DNA of 64,000 bases from Methylosinus trichosporium OB3b (GCF_002752655.1 NZ_CP023737.1:1364001-1428000), one strand, 5' to 3'; shown: positions 8,426 to 17,535, counted from the stretch's first letter. Notes: a model not told the origin generated them from the letters alone. Made by a program: numbers and translations.

Positions 8426-8456
8426 CTTCCTTCTCCCGCCCTGCAGGAGAAGGAAG
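8426..8456. repeat. R3 palindrome fragment
   Basis: CTTCTCCCGCCCTGCAGGAG is followed by AAGGAAG, which forms a short hairpin. It sits between xerC and the creatininase-like gene. Confidence 0.55.
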
Positions 8457-8475
8457 AGAACGGCGCGATTTCGCT

Positions 8476-9270
8476 TTACGACCGCAGCCGCTCCAGATCG
8501 AAGGCCTCGACATCCCGCAGCAGCTCGACGAAGGCGGTGGCCCAATAATCGGCGGCGGCCTCGCCCTTGGCGGCGCTGGCCGCGGCGGCGTCGCCGAGGG
8601 CACCGTCGCGAGACAAATCCTGCGTCATCCAACCGAAGCCGATAGGCTTGTCGGCGCGCAACCAGGTGAACTCGCGCTCGAAAGCTTCGCTCTCCGAGCC
8701 GAAGCGCGCGGCGCGCGCCGTGTCGACGAAATCGGGCGCCAGCGCCAGCATCAGCGAGGTCTCGATCTCGCCGCCATGCACGCCGAGGCGGATCTCGTCT
8801 TCCGGGAAGAGCCCGTCGGGATAGCCGAAGCGGTGCCAGGAACAGGCGACCGCGAGCATTCCGCGACGCGCGCGCAGCTCCAGCGCGGCTTGGGAGAGCA
8901 GCGGCGTATTGCCGCCATGCGAATTGAGGAGTACGAGCTTGCGGCAGCCGGCGCGGGCGACGCCTTCGCCGATCTCGGTCACGAGCCGCAGCGCGGTCTC
9001 GTGCGAGAGCGTGAGCGTGCCGGGAAAATCGCCGTGCTCGATGGAGACGCCGATCGCCTGCTGCGGCAGGAACAGGACGTCGAGATCCTCCGGCAGACGC
9101 TCGACCACGCGCTCGATCATGCCCTGCATGATCGCGCTGTCGACGCCGACCGGCAGATGCGGCCCATGCTGCTCGACGGCGGCGAGCGGAAGGACCGCGA
9201 TGACGCGCGACCTGTCGAGGTCACGGAAGTCCACGGTGGTGAGGTCGGTCCAATAACGAGACGGAAGCAT
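8476..9270 (-). CDS. Creatininase-family amidohydrolase
   Basis: The 264-residue protein has the metal-binding pattern of the creatininase superfamily: VEQHGPHLPVGVDS near residue 33, SIEHGDFPGT, NSHGGNTPLLSQ and HGGEIETSLML. Family members hydrolyse cyclic or formyl amides, for example creatininase and the formamide hydrolase ArfB of riboflavin/F420 synthesis. The start at 9270 gives the correct family length; the frame is open far upstream but only as a shadow of the divergent transporter gene. It is divergent from an NMT1/THI5-type transporter operon with only 75 bases between them, so a linked role in uptake and breakdown of a pyrimidine-like compound is possible (inference). Confidence 0.88.
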   Translation of the reverse strand: MLPSRYWTDLTTVDFRDLDRSRVIAVLPLAAVEQHGPHLPVGVDSAIMQGMIERVVERLPEDLDVLFLPQQAIGVSIEHGDFPGTLTLSHETALRLVTEIGEGVARAGCRKLVLLNSHGGNTPLLSQAALELRARRGMLAVACSWHRFGYPDGLFPEDEIRLGVHGGEIETSLMLALAPDFVDTARAARFGSESEAFEREFTWLRADKPIGFGWMTQDLSRDGALGDAAAASAAKGEAAADYWATAFVELLRDVEAFDLERLRS

Positions 9271-9345
9271 GGCGAGGAAGTTAGACCTTTCGGATGCTCT
9301 TCGCCATAGCGCCCCTCCTGCAAAGACACTCAAACGAGGCAATCG

Positions 9346-10356
9346 ATGACGAAACGCTTCGCCGCAATGCTCGCGGCCTTTCTGCTCGCCGCGCCGGCGC
9401 TGGCGCTCGACAAAGTCTCCTTCGCCACCAATTGGCGGGCGCAGGCCGAGCATGGCGGCTTCTATCAAGCCGTCGTCGACGGCACCTATGCCAAATACGG
9501 TCTCGACGTCGGCATCGTGCAGGGCGGGCCGCAGTCCAACGCGCGCCTTCTGCTCGCCGCCGGGCGCGTCGATTTCTGCATGGGCGCCAATCTCATTCAG
9601 ACCTTCTCCGCCGTGCAGCAGAAGGCGCCGATCGTCGCCGTCGCCAGCCTGTTCCAGAAGGACCCGATCATCTTCATGTCGCATCCCGGCGCGGGGCTCG
9701 ACCGCTTCGAGGATCTGCCGAAAGCGACCGCCTTCATCGGCAACGACAATCTCGTCTCGGTGTTCCAATGGCTTCGCCAAGCCTATGGCTTCAAGGAGGA
9801 GAAGGTGAAACCCTACACCTTCAACTCCGCGCCCTTCCTCGCCGATAAGAACTCCATCCAGCAGGGCTATCTCACCTCGGAGCCCTTCGAGATCGCGCGC
9901 CAGGGCGGCTTCACGCCGAACGTCTTCCTGCTCGCCGATTATGGCCATGACAGCTATTCGACGACGATCGAGACGCGCGCCGAGACGATCGCGGCCAAGG
10001 CCGATCTGGTGCAGCGCTTCGTCGACGCCTCGATCATCGGCTGGTATCATTATCTCTACGGCGACCATGCCGCCGCCGACGCCGCGATCCGCAAGGACAA
10101 TCCCGAAATGTCCGAGGGCCAGCTCGCTTATTCCTACGCCAAGATGAAGGAGCGCGGCATCGTCGACAGCGGCGATTCGCTCACTCTCGGCATCGGCGCC
10201 ATGACCGACGCCCGCGTGAAGAGCTTCTTCGACAAGATGGCCAAGGCGGGCGTCTTCCCCGCCGATCTCGACATCGCGAAGGGCTATACGACGCGCTTCG
10301 TGAACAAGAAGATCGGCGTCGAGCTGCGCCCGGCGCAGGCGGCGAGCGCGCCGTGA
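9346..10356 (+). CDS. ABC transporter substrate-binding protein, NMT1/THI5 type
   Basis: This periplasmic binding protein of 336 residues has a cleavable signal peptide (about residues 1-20, ending APALA) and the NMT1/THI5-like sequence FATNWRAQAEHGGFYQAVVDG, then QSNARLLLAAGRVDFCMG. The family binds thiamine pyrimidine precursors, riboflavin, taurine-type sulfonates and similar compounds. HGGFYQA resembles ThiY and RibY more than sulfonate binders. It is the first gene of a three-gene operon; its stop overlaps the GTG start of the ATPase gene. Confidence 0.88.
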   Translation: MTKRFAAMLAAFLLAAPALALDKVSFATNWRAQAEHGGFYQAVVDGTYAKYGLDVGIVQGGPQSNARLLLAAGRVDFCMGANLIQTFSAVQQKAPIVAVASLFQKDPIIFMSHPGAGLDRFEDLPKATAFIGNDNLVSVFQWLRQAYGFKEEKVKPYTFNSAPFLADKNSIQQGYLTSEPFEIARQGGFTPNVFLLADYGHDSYSTTIETRAETIAAKADLVQRFVDASIIGWYHYLYGDHAAADAAIRKDNPEMSEGQLAYSYAKMKERGIVDSGDSLTLGIGAMTDARVKSFFDKMAKAGVFPADLDIAKGYTTRFVNKKIGVELRPAQAASAP

Positions 10357-11129
10357 CCCTGCGCGTCGCGGCGCAGGCCGCCCCGCTCGTCTGCCTGCGC
10401 GGGATCGGCAAGGCCTATGACAATGGCGTCGCGGCGCTCGACCATTTCGATCTCGATCTGCGCGAGGGCGAGCTCCTCACTCTGCTCGGCCCCTCCGGTT
10501 GCGGCAAATCGACGGCGCTGCGGCTCATCGCCGGCCTCACCGAGCCGAGCCGTGGGCGCATCGACTGGCGCGGAGCGCAGGCGGCGCGCGCCGGCTTCGT
10601 GTTCCAGGAGCCGACGCTGCTGCCCTGGGCCGATGTCTTCGCCAATGTCTATCTGCCGCTGCGGCTCGAGGGGGTCGCGCGCGAAACGGCGGCGCCGCGC
10701 GTGCGCGAGGCGCTCGCCCGCGTCGGCCTCGCCGATTTCGAGAGCGCGCTGCCGCGCCAGCTCTCCGGCGGCATGAAGATGCGCGCGGCGATCGCCCGCG
10801 CGCTGGTGACGCGGCCGTCGCTCCTGCTGATGGACGAGCCCTTCGCCGCGCTCGACGAGGTGACGCGCTTTCGTCTCAATGACGACCTGCTGGCGCTCAA
10901 GCGCGAAACCGGGACGACGATCGTCTTCGTCACCCATTCGGTCTATGAGAGCGTCTATCTCTCGACGCGCATTCTCGCGCTGGCGGCGCGCGGCGGCGCG
11001 ATCATCGACGAGATCGAGATCGACGCCGATATCGCGCGCGACGAGGAGTTTCGCGCGAGCGCGCAATTCGCGCAGCTCTGCCGGCGCGCCTCCGCCGCTC
11101 TGCGCAGCGCTTCGGGAGAGCGCCTGTGA
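10353..11129 (+). CDS. ABC transporter ATP-binding protein
   Basis: This 258-residue ATPase energises the transporter. It has Walker A GPSGCGKST, Q-loop VFQEPTLLPW, signature LSGGMKMR, Walker B LLLMDEPFAALD and the H-loop VTHSVYESVYL. Translation starts at GTG 10353, overlapping the stop of the binding-protein gene, and its own stop overlaps the GTG of the permease gene. It is of the nitrate/sulfonate/taurine/pyrimidine subtype, like ThiZ and SsuB. Confidence 0.92.
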   Translation: MTLRVAAQAAPLVCLRGIGKAYDNGVAALDHFDLDLREGELLTLLGPSGCGKSTALRLIAGLTEPSRGRIDWRGAQAARAGFVFQEPTLLPWADVFANVYLPLRLEGVARETAAPRVREALARVGLADFESALPRQLSGGMKMRAAIARALVTRPSLLLMDEPFAALDEVTRFRLNDDLLALKRETGTTIVFVTHSVYESVYLSTRILALAARGGAIIDEIEIDADIARDEEFRASAQFAQLCRRASAALRSASGERL

Positions 11130-11911
11130 GCAAGGTGAGCTTTCGCGATGCGCTGCTGCCGCTGGCCGTGCTCGCCGGCGCGCTCGCCGCCTGGGAAGCG
11201 GGTGTCCGCGGCTTCGCCATTCCGACCTATGTGCTGCCGGCGCCGAGCCTCATCGCCGAGACGCTGGTGAAGGATCGCGAGATCCTCTTTTCCGCGCTGC
11301 TGGTGACGCTCGCCACCGCGCTCGAGGCCCTGGCGCTGGCGACGCTCGGCGGCGTCGCGCTGGCGCTCTTGATCTCGCGCTCGCGCGCGCTGGAGCGCGC
11401 GATCATGCCCTTCGCCATCGTGCTGCAGGTGACGCCGATCATCGCCATCGCGCCCTTGCTGCTCGTCTATCTCGAGCCGGCGCGGGCGGTGCTGGTCTGC
11501 GCCTTTCTGGTCGCCTTCTTTCCCATTCTCGCCAACGCTTCGCTCGGCCTCGCCTCGGTCGACCGCGCGCTCGTCGAGCTGTTCGATCTCTATCGCGCCT
11601 CGCCCTGGCGGAAGCTGATCCTGCTGCGCGCGCCAGCGGCGCTGCCGCAGTTCCTCACCGGGCTGCGCATCGGCGGCGGCCTGTCGCTGATCGGCGCCAT
11701 CGCCGCCGAGCTCGCCGCAGGCGCCGCGGGCCAGGGCGCCGGCCTCGCCTTCCGCATTTCGGAAGCGGGCTATCGGCTCGACATTCCGCGCATGTTCGCG
11801 GCGCTGGCGCTGGTCTCGGCGGCAGGGGTGACGATCTATGGCGCGCTGACGCTGCTGACGCATCTTTGCCTGCGCCGCTGGCACGAGAGCGCGCGCGGCA
11901 AGGGCGAGTAG
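11126..11911 (+). CDS. ABC transporter permease
   Basis: This inner-membrane permease of 261 residues has about six hydrophobic helices and a BPD_transp_1-type coupling region near EAA-like VELFDLYRASPWRKLILLRAPAALP. The GTG start overlaps the ATPase stop. One permease gene beside one binding protein and one ATPase suggests a homodimeric channel. The substrate is unproven; see the binding protein. Confidence 0.9.
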   Translation: MSKVSFRDALLPLAVLAGALAAWEAGVRGFAIPTYVLPAPSLIAETLVKDREILFSALLVTLATALEALALATLGGVALALLISRSRALERAIMPFAIVLQVTPIIAIAPLLLVYLEPARAVLVCAFLVAFFPILANASLGLASVDRALVELFDLYRASPWRKLILLRAPAALPQFLTGLRIGGGLSLIGAIAAELAAGAAGQGAGLAFRISEAGYRLDIPRMFAALALVSAAGVTIYGALTLLTHLCLRRWHESARGKGE

Positions 11912-11929
11912 ACGAAGGCTCGCGCGCGC

Positions 11930-13360
11930 TCAGCGGTCGCCCCGCGCCTCCCCGACCGCGTCGACGCCATAAACGTCGTTGCGGAAATGCACCGTCCCGT
12001 CGGCCGAGGCCCAGCCGGTCATATAGACCCACACCACCGGCACGGGCTTGGGCAGCGCCACGTCCTGCCGCTCGCCGCCGGCGATCTTGGCCAGGATCGC
12101 GGCCTTGTCCCATTGCCCGCTCGGCGAGCCGGAAGCGCCCTGCAGCAGCCAGGCGGCGAGATCATAGACGCCCTCGACGCGCACGCAGCCATGCGAGAGG
12201 AAGCGGTAGTCGCTGGCGAACAGCCGCTTGCTCGGCGTGTCGTGCATATAGACGGCGTGCTTGTTGGGCATGGCGATGCGGATCGAGCCGAGCGAGTTGC
12301 CCGCGCCCGAATCCTGGCGCAGCGTGTAATTGGCGGCGCGCTCATTCGCCCAATTGATCGTTTTGGGATCGACCTCGGCGCCGTGATTGTCGAGCACGCG
12401 GATGCGGAGCTTCGCCAGATAGGACGGGTTCTTCTGCATCTTGGGCATGATCTCGTTCTTGATGATCGAGACCGGCACCGTCCAGGTGGGATTGAGATTG
12501 ACCGCGCCGACCCGCGCTTCGACCTCTGGCGAGGGATGGTCGACGCCGCCGACGATCGCCGTGTAGCGGCGCACGACGCGGCCGTTCTCCACGGCGTCCA
12601 CCGCCGCAGAGGGAATATTCACGACGATATAGCGCGGGCCGAAGGGGAAATTATTGCCGGCGAGCCGCTGCGCCGAGGAGGCGAGCTGACGGAAGCGCAC
12701 ATTGGCGGGCACGTCGAGCTCGCGCAGCGTGGCCCCGGCGACGACGCCGGTCTGCTTCAGCCCCATGCGGAACTGAAAATGCTTCACCGCCTGGGTGAGC
12801 GCGCCGTCCCAGCCTTCGCCAGCGGCCGCGGCGCTCGGCAGATCGCCTTCGACCGCGAGCCGCTTGCGCAGCGCCGCGACGGCGCGACCGCTGGAGCCCG
12901 GCTTCAGAGCGGCTCCGACCTTGGGCCAGCCGCCGGCGTCGGCGATCGCCGCATAGCGCTCCGAGGCGAGCGAGGTGGTGAAGAAAGTTTCCGGCTGCAG
13001 CGCCGGAGTCGGATCATCGGACAGCGCGGTCTCGCGCGGCGGCGCCGGCTTGGGTTTCGGCTTGGGCTTCGGCGCGACCTGCGCCTGCGGAGCGGGAGCG
13101 GGCGTCTCGCCCGCAGCGGCTGGCGCAGGCGCGGCGGGAACGGGCTCGGCCGGAGCGGGAGCCGGCGCAGCAGCGGGCGCGGGCACGGGCGCAGGAGGAG
13201 CAGACGCGGCGGGCGCAGGCGCGGGACTCGTCGGAGCCGGAGCCGGAGTCGGCGCGGCTTCCTGCGCGGGGGCGAAACGAATCACGGCGGGCTCGACGCT
13301 CAGCGCCGCGGCGACCGCCGCCAGCGCAGCGAGGCGTCCTATCTTGTTCACGATCGTCAT
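11930..13360 (-). CDS. L,D-transpeptidase (YkuD domain) with peptidoglycan-binding module
   Basis: This 476-residue exported enzyme probably forms 3-3 crosslinks in peptidoglycan or attaches proteins to it. After a signal sequence (residues 1-33) there is an Ala/Pro-rich linker (about 34-115). A PG_binding_1-like segment follows (GSSGRAVAALRKRLAVEGDL to LKQTGVVAGATLREL). The YkuD domain carries HDTPSKRLF and SHGCVRVEG, in which the cysteine is the nucleophile. The layout is that of YcbB/LdtD. The Pro/Ala linker is likely to span the periplasm. The gene is convergent with the transporter operon. Confidence 0.92.
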   Translation of the reverse strand: MTIVNKIGRLAALAAVAAALSVEPAVIRFAPAQEAAPTPAPAPTSPAPAPAASAPPAPVPAPAAAPAPAPAEPVPAAPAPAAAGETPAPAPQAQVAPKPKPKPKPAPPRETALSDDPTPALQPETFFTTSLASERYAAIADAGGWPKVGAALKPGSSGRAVAALRKRLAVEGDLPSAAAAGEGWDGALTQAVKHFQFRMGLKQTGVVAGATLRELDVPANVRFRQLASSAQRLAGNNFPFGPRYIVVNIPSAAVDAVENGRVVRRYTAIVGGVDHPSPEVEARVGAVNLNPTWTVPVSIIKNEIMPKMQKNPSYLAKLRIRVLDNHGAEVDPKTINWANERAANYTLRQDSGAGNSLGSIRIAMPNKHAVYMHDTPSKRLFASDYRFLSHGCVRVEGVYDLAAWLLQGASGSPSGQWDKAAILAKIAGGERQDVALPKPVPVVWVYMTGWASADGTVHFRNDVYGVDAVGEARGDR

Positions 13361-13545
13361 CTTTTCCGAAGGCGGCGCGGCGTCTCGGCCAGTGCGGCCG
13401 AGCAGGCTCTATCCAAAGCTTTTCCGCTTTGCGGCGCGCGCGGTCAACAAATGTTTGCGTTTTAAGACGACCTGGGACGCCGATAGCGTGAGCGGTCGTT
13501 TTACGCTATGTGAAGATGCGGCGCTGTCTTTTTAGGGACTGAACG

Positions 13546-14055
13546 ATGCTGCGTGCGAGGACACAGCGAGCGAGAGCTCATGCGCTGCTCGCGGCCGGCC
13601 TCGCCGCCTGCGCCGCTGCTCCGGCGGCTGCGAGCGATCCCGAGCCCTTCGCCGAGGGCTCCTACGCCCTCATCCGCAAGGCCCATGCGGGACGTCCGCT
13701 GATCGTGCATTTCTGGTCCGTCGCCTGCCCGACCTGCGTGCTCGAGCTCGCCGATTGGGCGCGGCTCGCGCGCGAACGCCGCGACATCGATTTCGTCTTC
13801 GTCAACGCCGACCGGCTGCGCGATCGTCATCGCGTCGAGGCGCGCATGGACAAGGTGGGGCTGCGACAAGCGGCGAATTTCGCCTTCGCCGAGGAGAGCG
13901 TCGACCAGCTCTATCGCGAGGTCGACCACCATTGGAGCGGGGAATTGCCCTTCACCGCGCTGATCGGCGCCGACGGCGAGACGCGAACGGCGGCCGGCGC
14001 GCTGGACTCGCCGCCGATCAAGCGCTGGCTCGCGCCGGAGGCGAAGGCGCGGTGA
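13546..14055 (+). CDS. Periplasmic thioredoxin-fold protein (TlpA-like)
   Basis: The 169-residue protein has an N-terminal signal region (HALLAAGLAACAAAPAAAS) and a TlpA/AhpC-type thioredoxin fold with the active-site motif CPTC in FWSVACPTCVLELADWARLA. A cis-proline region (GELPFTALIGADGE) follows. It is probably a periplasmic thiol-disulfide reductase, perhaps for cytochrome or oxidase assembly (inference). No obvious partner gene is adjacent. An R2 repeat follows immediately. Confidence 0.8.
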   Translation: MLRARTQRARAHALLAAGLAACAAAPAAASDPEPFAEGSYALIRKAHAGRPLIVHFWSVACPTCVLELADWARLARERRDIDFVFVNADRLRDRHRVEARMDKVGLRQAANFAFAEESVDQLYREVDHHWSGELPFTALIGADGETRTAAGALDSPPIKRWLAPEAKAR

Positions 14056-14090
14056 ACGGCCGCGCCACCCCGATTTGTCACACCATGAAA

Positions 14091-14232
14091 TGTGAGCCAA
14101 CGGAAGCCGGGGCCGTCATTGCGAGCGGAGCGAAGCAATCCAGGGCCGTGGGGCGGCCCCTGGGTTGCTTCGTCGCTCCGCTCCTCGCAATGACGCCGCC
14201 CCTATCATTACGGCTTCCCCTGACGCAGTAGA
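14091..14232. mobile_element. R2 element, complete 142-bp unit
   Basis: The unit runs from TGTGAGCCAACGGAAGC to CCCTGACGCAGTAGA. Inside, GTCATTGCGAGCGGAGCGAA is matched by the inverse GCTCCTCGCAATGACG, giving a long imperfect stem. The unit at 18349-18490 has the same ends and exactly the same length, which supports a discrete MITE-like element. Confidence 0.75.
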
Positions 14233-14249
14233 CCTCGAGTTCTTTCATT

Positions 14250-14297
14250 TGAGCGAATTCTGATCGATCGAACGATTCCGTTCGATCGGAAAGCGCG
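14250..14297. repeat. R5 repeat
   Basis: TTTGAGCGAATTCTGATCGA is followed by TCGAACGATTCCGTTCGATC and a GGAAAGCG tail, which contains nested inverted repeats around TCGATCGAACGA. It lies directly after the stop of the adenosyltransferase gene and might act as its terminator. It also occurs at 41229-41285. Confidence 0.65.
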
Positions 14298-14879
14298 CTA
14301 TCGCGTCGCGCCGGGGGTCCACAACACATCGCCCTTCTCGCGATTGGCGTAGCGCGCGGCGACGAAGAGGAAATCCGACAGGCGATTGACATAGCGCAGC
14401 GCCGGCGCGTCCACCGTCTCCTCCGGCGCATTGGCGAGCGCGACCATCATGCGCTCGGCGCGGCGAGAAATCGCGCGGGCGACATGAAGATGCGCGGCGG
14501 CGGCGGTCCCCCCCGGCAGCACGAAGGATTTCAAGGGCGCGAGCGCGGCGTTGAGCGTGTCGATCTCGCGCTCCAGCCGGTCGACCTGCGATTGCAGAAT
14601 GGCGAGGCGGGCGGCGCCGTTCGGCTCGACGCCCGGCCTCTGCGGCGTCGCCAGCTCGGCGCCGAGATCGAACAAATCGTTCTGAATGCGCGCCAGCATG
14701 GCGTCGAGCGCCGGCTCGGCGGCGGTGGCGAGGCGCGCCACGCCGATGGCGGAATTGGCCTCGTCGACCGCGCCATAGGCTTCGACGCGCAGATCGTCCT
14801 TGCGCCGCCGCTCGCCGGTGGCGAGCGAGGTGGCGCCGGAATCGCCGCCGCGCGTGTAGATTTTATCGAGACGCACCAT
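14298..14879 (-). CDS. Cob(I)alamin adenosyltransferase, PduO type
   Basis: The enzyme transfers the adenosyl group of ATP to cob(I)alamin, making coenzyme B12. The 193-residue protein has the PduO-type ATP site YTRGGDSGATSLATGERRRKD at the N-terminus, EAYGAVDEANSAIG, and the C-terminal RRAERMMVAL and YVNRLSDFLFVAARYAN. The start at 14879 matches the family (MVRLDKIYTRGGDSG); an upstream ATG at 14921 is less likely. The twin-transmembrane gene lies 16 bases upstream, an arrangement I know from other Hyphomicrobiales. Confidence 0.93.
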   Translation of the reverse strand: MVRLDKIYTRGGDSGATSLATGERRRKDDLRVEAYGAVDEANSAIGVARLATAAEPALDAMLARIQNDLFDLGAELATPQRPGVEPNGAARLAILQSQVDRLEREIDTLNAALAPLKSFVLPGGTAAAAHLHVARAISRRAERMMVALANAPEETVDAPALRYVNRLSDFLFVAARYANREKGDVLWTPGATR

Positions 14880-14895
14880 CGAATTGAAATCTCGT

Positions 14896-15087
14896 TCAGT
14901 GTCGGAAAGCGAGGACCGCAAGGATCAGCAGAAGCGCGCAGAATTGCAAGCCCACGCGCCACCGCATGAGCAATTGCGAGCGGTTGCGGTCGCCCTTGCG
15001 CAACAGATTGATCAGCCCGAGCAGCACGACGACGGCCACAGCGGCGACGGCGCCGAGGACGAGGAGATTGGACCAGTGCGACATCAT
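14896..15087 (-). CDS. Twin-transmembrane (HIG1-like) small protein
   Basis: The 63-residue protein has two hydrophobic helices (LLVLGAVAAVAVVVLLGLIN and FCALLLILAVLAF) joined by a basic loop LLRKGDRNRSQLLMRWRVG. This is the HIG_1_N-like twin-transmembrane family. HIG1 proteins assist respiratory complexes in mitochondria; in bacteria the role is not known to me. It is followed on the same strand by the adenosyltransferase gene. Confidence 0.8.
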   Translation of the reverse strand: MMSHWSNLLVLGAVAAVAVVVLLGLINLLRKGDRNRSQLLMRWRVGLQFCALLLILAVLAFRH

Positions 15088-15196
15088 CGGCCCGTTCTCC
15101 GGCAGGCGCGCTTCATGGCGGCTCCATGACTAGAGGAGCGCGGAGCGGCGGGCAAGGGGCGGACGGGGCGCCAAATTCAGATTAGCGCGCAGAGCA

Positions 15197-15251
15197 TTTC
15201 CACCGTCATGGCCGCGCTTGTCTCGACAAGCGCGGCCATGACGGTGGAACG
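15197..15251. repeat. R4 perfect palindrome
   Basis: TTTCCACCGTCATGGCCGCG is mirrored by CGCGGCCATGACGGTGGAA around CTTGTCTCGACAAG, giving a nearly perfect stem of about 26 base pairs. A related, longer and less perfect pair is at 29890-30035. It sits in the divergent gap between the twin-transmembrane and YfgM-like genes. Confidence 0.8.
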
Positions 15252-15380
15252 ACAAAGGATTTTCGACACGGATTCGGAAGCCCTGGCGGCGGCGCCGCGC
15301 AACTGGTCTTGCCGCCTGCGCCATGCTAACAGCGGCTTTCGCGCCGGGATCGGTCCGCCGCGCAGCTTTCGGGGAGCGCC

Positions 15381-16106
15381 ATGTCCGATATTTTCCGCGA
15401 GGTCGACGAGGACGTCCGCCGCGATCAGGCGGCCAATCTCTGGAAGCGCTATCGGACGCCGGTGATCGTCGCGGCGGCGCTGATCGTCGCCGGAACCGCG
15501 GCCTGGAGCTTCTACGAGAACAAGCGCCTCGAGGCGGCCTTCGCCGCCAATCAGCGCTATGGCGCTGCGGCCGAGCTGGCGGCGGCGGGCAAGAGCGCCG
15601 AGGCCGCGGCCGCCTTCGAGGCGGTCGCCAAGGAGACGCCCAAGGGCTATGCGACTCTGGCCCGGCTGCGCGCCGCCGAGGAGCTGGCCAAGAGCGACAA
15701 GGAGAAGGCGCTCGCCGCTTTCGACGCCGTCGCGCAGGACAAGAGCGTCGACCGCCTCACCCAGGAGGTGGCCAAGCTGCGGGCCGGGCTCGTCGCGCTC
15801 GAGCAGGGCGACCGCTCGAAAATGGTCGATCGCCTCGGCGAGCTCGTCACCTCCGACGGGCCGTTCCGCTACACGGCGCAGGAGCTGATCGGCCTCGACG
15901 CGCTGAACGACGGCGATTTCGACGAGGCGCAGCGCGTGTTCAAGCTGCTGCTCGACAATCTCGACGCGCCGCATGCGATGCGCCAGCGCGCTTCCGCCTA
16001 TCAGGCGCTGCTGAACGCCGCGCGCGGCGGCAAGCCGACGCCGTCCGCGCCGGCGCCCGCGGCCCCCGCCCCGGCGCCCGACGCGCCGGCGGTGGAAGTG
16101 AAATAG
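15381..16106 (+). CDS. YfgM-like membrane-anchored tetratricopeptide protein
   Basis: The 241-residue protein has an N-terminal cytoplasmic stretch ([16 protein letters not shown]), one transmembrane helix ([18 protein letters not shown]) and a periplasmic helical repeat region, ending in an Ala/Pro-rich tail. This is the TPR_21/YfgM family, thought to assist at the SecYEG translocon. Its position directly before der is conserved in many proteobacteria and supports the call. The gap to der is 22 bases. Confidence 0.85.
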   Translation: MSDIFREVDEDVRRDQAANLWKRYRTPVIVAAALIVAGTAAWSFYENKRLEAAFAANQRYGAAAELAAAGKSAEAAAAFEAVAKETPKGYATLARLRAAEELAKSDKEKALAAFDAVAQDKSVDRLTQEVAKLRAGLVALEQGDRSKMVDRLGELVTSDGPFRYTAQELIGLDALNDGDFDEAQRVFKLLLDNLDAPHAMRQRASAYQALLNAARGGKPTPSAPAPAAPAPAPDAPAVEVK

Positions 16107-16128
16107 GCGGGCCGCCAGCGCGGGCTCG

Positions 16129-17535
16129 ATGCCGCTCATGACCTTCACACTCGCCATCATCGGCCGACCGAATGTCGGCAAATCGACGCTGTTCAACCGG
16201 CTCGTCGGCAAGAAGCTCGCGCTCGTCGACGACCGGCCGGGCGTGACGCGCGACCGCCGCGAGGGCGAGGCGCGTCTCGCCGATCTGCGTTTCACGATCA
16301 TCGACACCGCCGGGCTCGAGGAAGGGGCGTCTGCGACGCTCGAGGGACGCATGCGCGCCCAGACCGAGGCGGCGATCGAATCGGCCGACGCCATTTTGTT
16401 CATGATCGACGCGCGCGTCGGCGTGACGCCGGACGATAAATATTTCGCCGATCTGGTGCGCCGCGCCGGCAAGAAGGTGGTGCTCGCCGCCAACAAGTCC
16501 GAAGGCAAGAAGGGCGAGGCCGGCCTCGTCGAGTCCTACGAGCTCGGGCTCGGCGATCCTGTGCCGCTCTCGGCCGAGCATGGCGAAGGCCTCGGCGAGC
16601 TCTATGACGCCTTGCTCGAGGCTCTGCCCGAGGCGACGCAACCGCCGGATGAGGACGAGGAGGCGACGACCGACGTCGAAATCTCCGCCGACGAGGACGG
16701 CAGCGAGGCCGATCCGACCAAGCCGTTGCGCATCGCCGTGGTCGGCCGGCCCAATGCCGGCAAATCGACGCTGATCAATCGGCTGCTCGGCGAGGATCGT
16801 CTGCTCACCGGGCCGGAGGCCGGCATCACCCGCGACTCGATCGGCGTCGAGTTCCGCTGGCGCGATCGCGAGATGAAGCTGTTCGACACGGCTGGCCTGC
16901 GCAAGCGCGCCCGCGTCGTCGACAAGCTGGAGAAGCTCGCCGGCGCCGATGCGCTGCGCGCCGTGCGCTTCTCCGAGGTCGTCGTGCTGCTGCTCGATTC
17001 GGCCATTCCGTTCGAGAAGCAGGATTTGACCATCGCCGATCTCGCCGCGCGCGAAGGCAGGGCGGTGGTGATCGCGCTCGGCAAATGGGACGCGGTCGAC
17101 GATCCGGGAACGCGCCTCGCCAAGCTGCGCGAGGAGGCCGAGCGCCTGCTGCCGCAGATCAGAGGCTGCCCGGTGGTTCCCGTCTCGGGCGCGACCGGCT
17201 ACGGCCTCGAAGGGCTGATGCGCGCGGTGCTGGAGGCGCATGAGGTATGGAACCGCCGCATCTCGACGGCCCGGCTCAACCGCTGGCTGGAGAGCGCGAT
17301 CGACGAGACGCCGCCGCCGGCGGTCTCCGGCCGCCGCATCAAGATCCGCTATATGACGCAGGCCAAGGCGCGTCCGCCCTATTTCATCTTGTTCGGCAAT
17401 CAGCTCGAGGAGCTGCCGGCGAGCTATATGCGCTTCCTGACGAACGGATTGCGCAAGGCCTTCGCTCTGCCCGGGACGCCGATCCGCATCTCGGTGCGCT
17501 CGGGCGAGAACCCGTTCGACAGGGGGAAGAAATAG
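16129..17535 (+). CDS. der: Ribosome-assembly GTPase Der (EngA)
   Basis: Der acts in maturation of the 50S ribosomal subunit. The 468-residue protein has two G domains and a KH-like C-terminus ([21 protein letters not shown]). Domain 1 has [13 protein letters not shown] and ANKSE. Domain 2 has [20 protein letters not shown] and ALGKWDAVD, where the usual NKxD guanine-specificity motif reads GKWD. The N-to-G change is unusual and might relax nucleotide specificity, or be compensated. A second ATG at 16138 ([12 protein letters not shown]) fits the family start better; neither has a clear ribosome binding site. Confidence 0.95.
   Translation: MPLMTFTLAIIGRPNVGKSTLFNRLVGKKLALVDDRPGVTRDRREGEARLADLRFTIIDTAGLEEGASATLEGRMRAQTEAAIESADAILFMIDARVGVTPDDKYFADLVRRAGKKVVLAANKSEGKKGEAGLVESYELGLGDPVPLSAEHGEGLGELYDALLEALPEATQPPDEDEEATTDVEISADEDGSEADPTKPLRIAVVGRPNAGKSTLINRLLGEDRLLTGPEAGITRDSIGVEFRWRDREMKLFDTAGLRKRARVVDKLEKLAGADALRAVRFSEVVVLLLDSAIPFEKQDLTIADLAAREGRAVVIALGKWDAVDDPGTRLAKLREEAERLLPQIRGCPVVPVSGATGYGLEGLMRAVLEAHEVWNRRISTARLNRWLESAIDETPPPAVSGRRIKIRYMTQAKARPPYFILFGNQLEELPASYMRFLTNGLRKAFALPGTPIRISVRSGENPFDRGKK

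Noticed and set aside
7348..9309. Plus-strand open frame of 653 codons opposite xerC and the creatininase-like gene
   Set aside because: It is antisense to two well-supported genes and its product is low-complexity Arg/Ala/Glu sequence.
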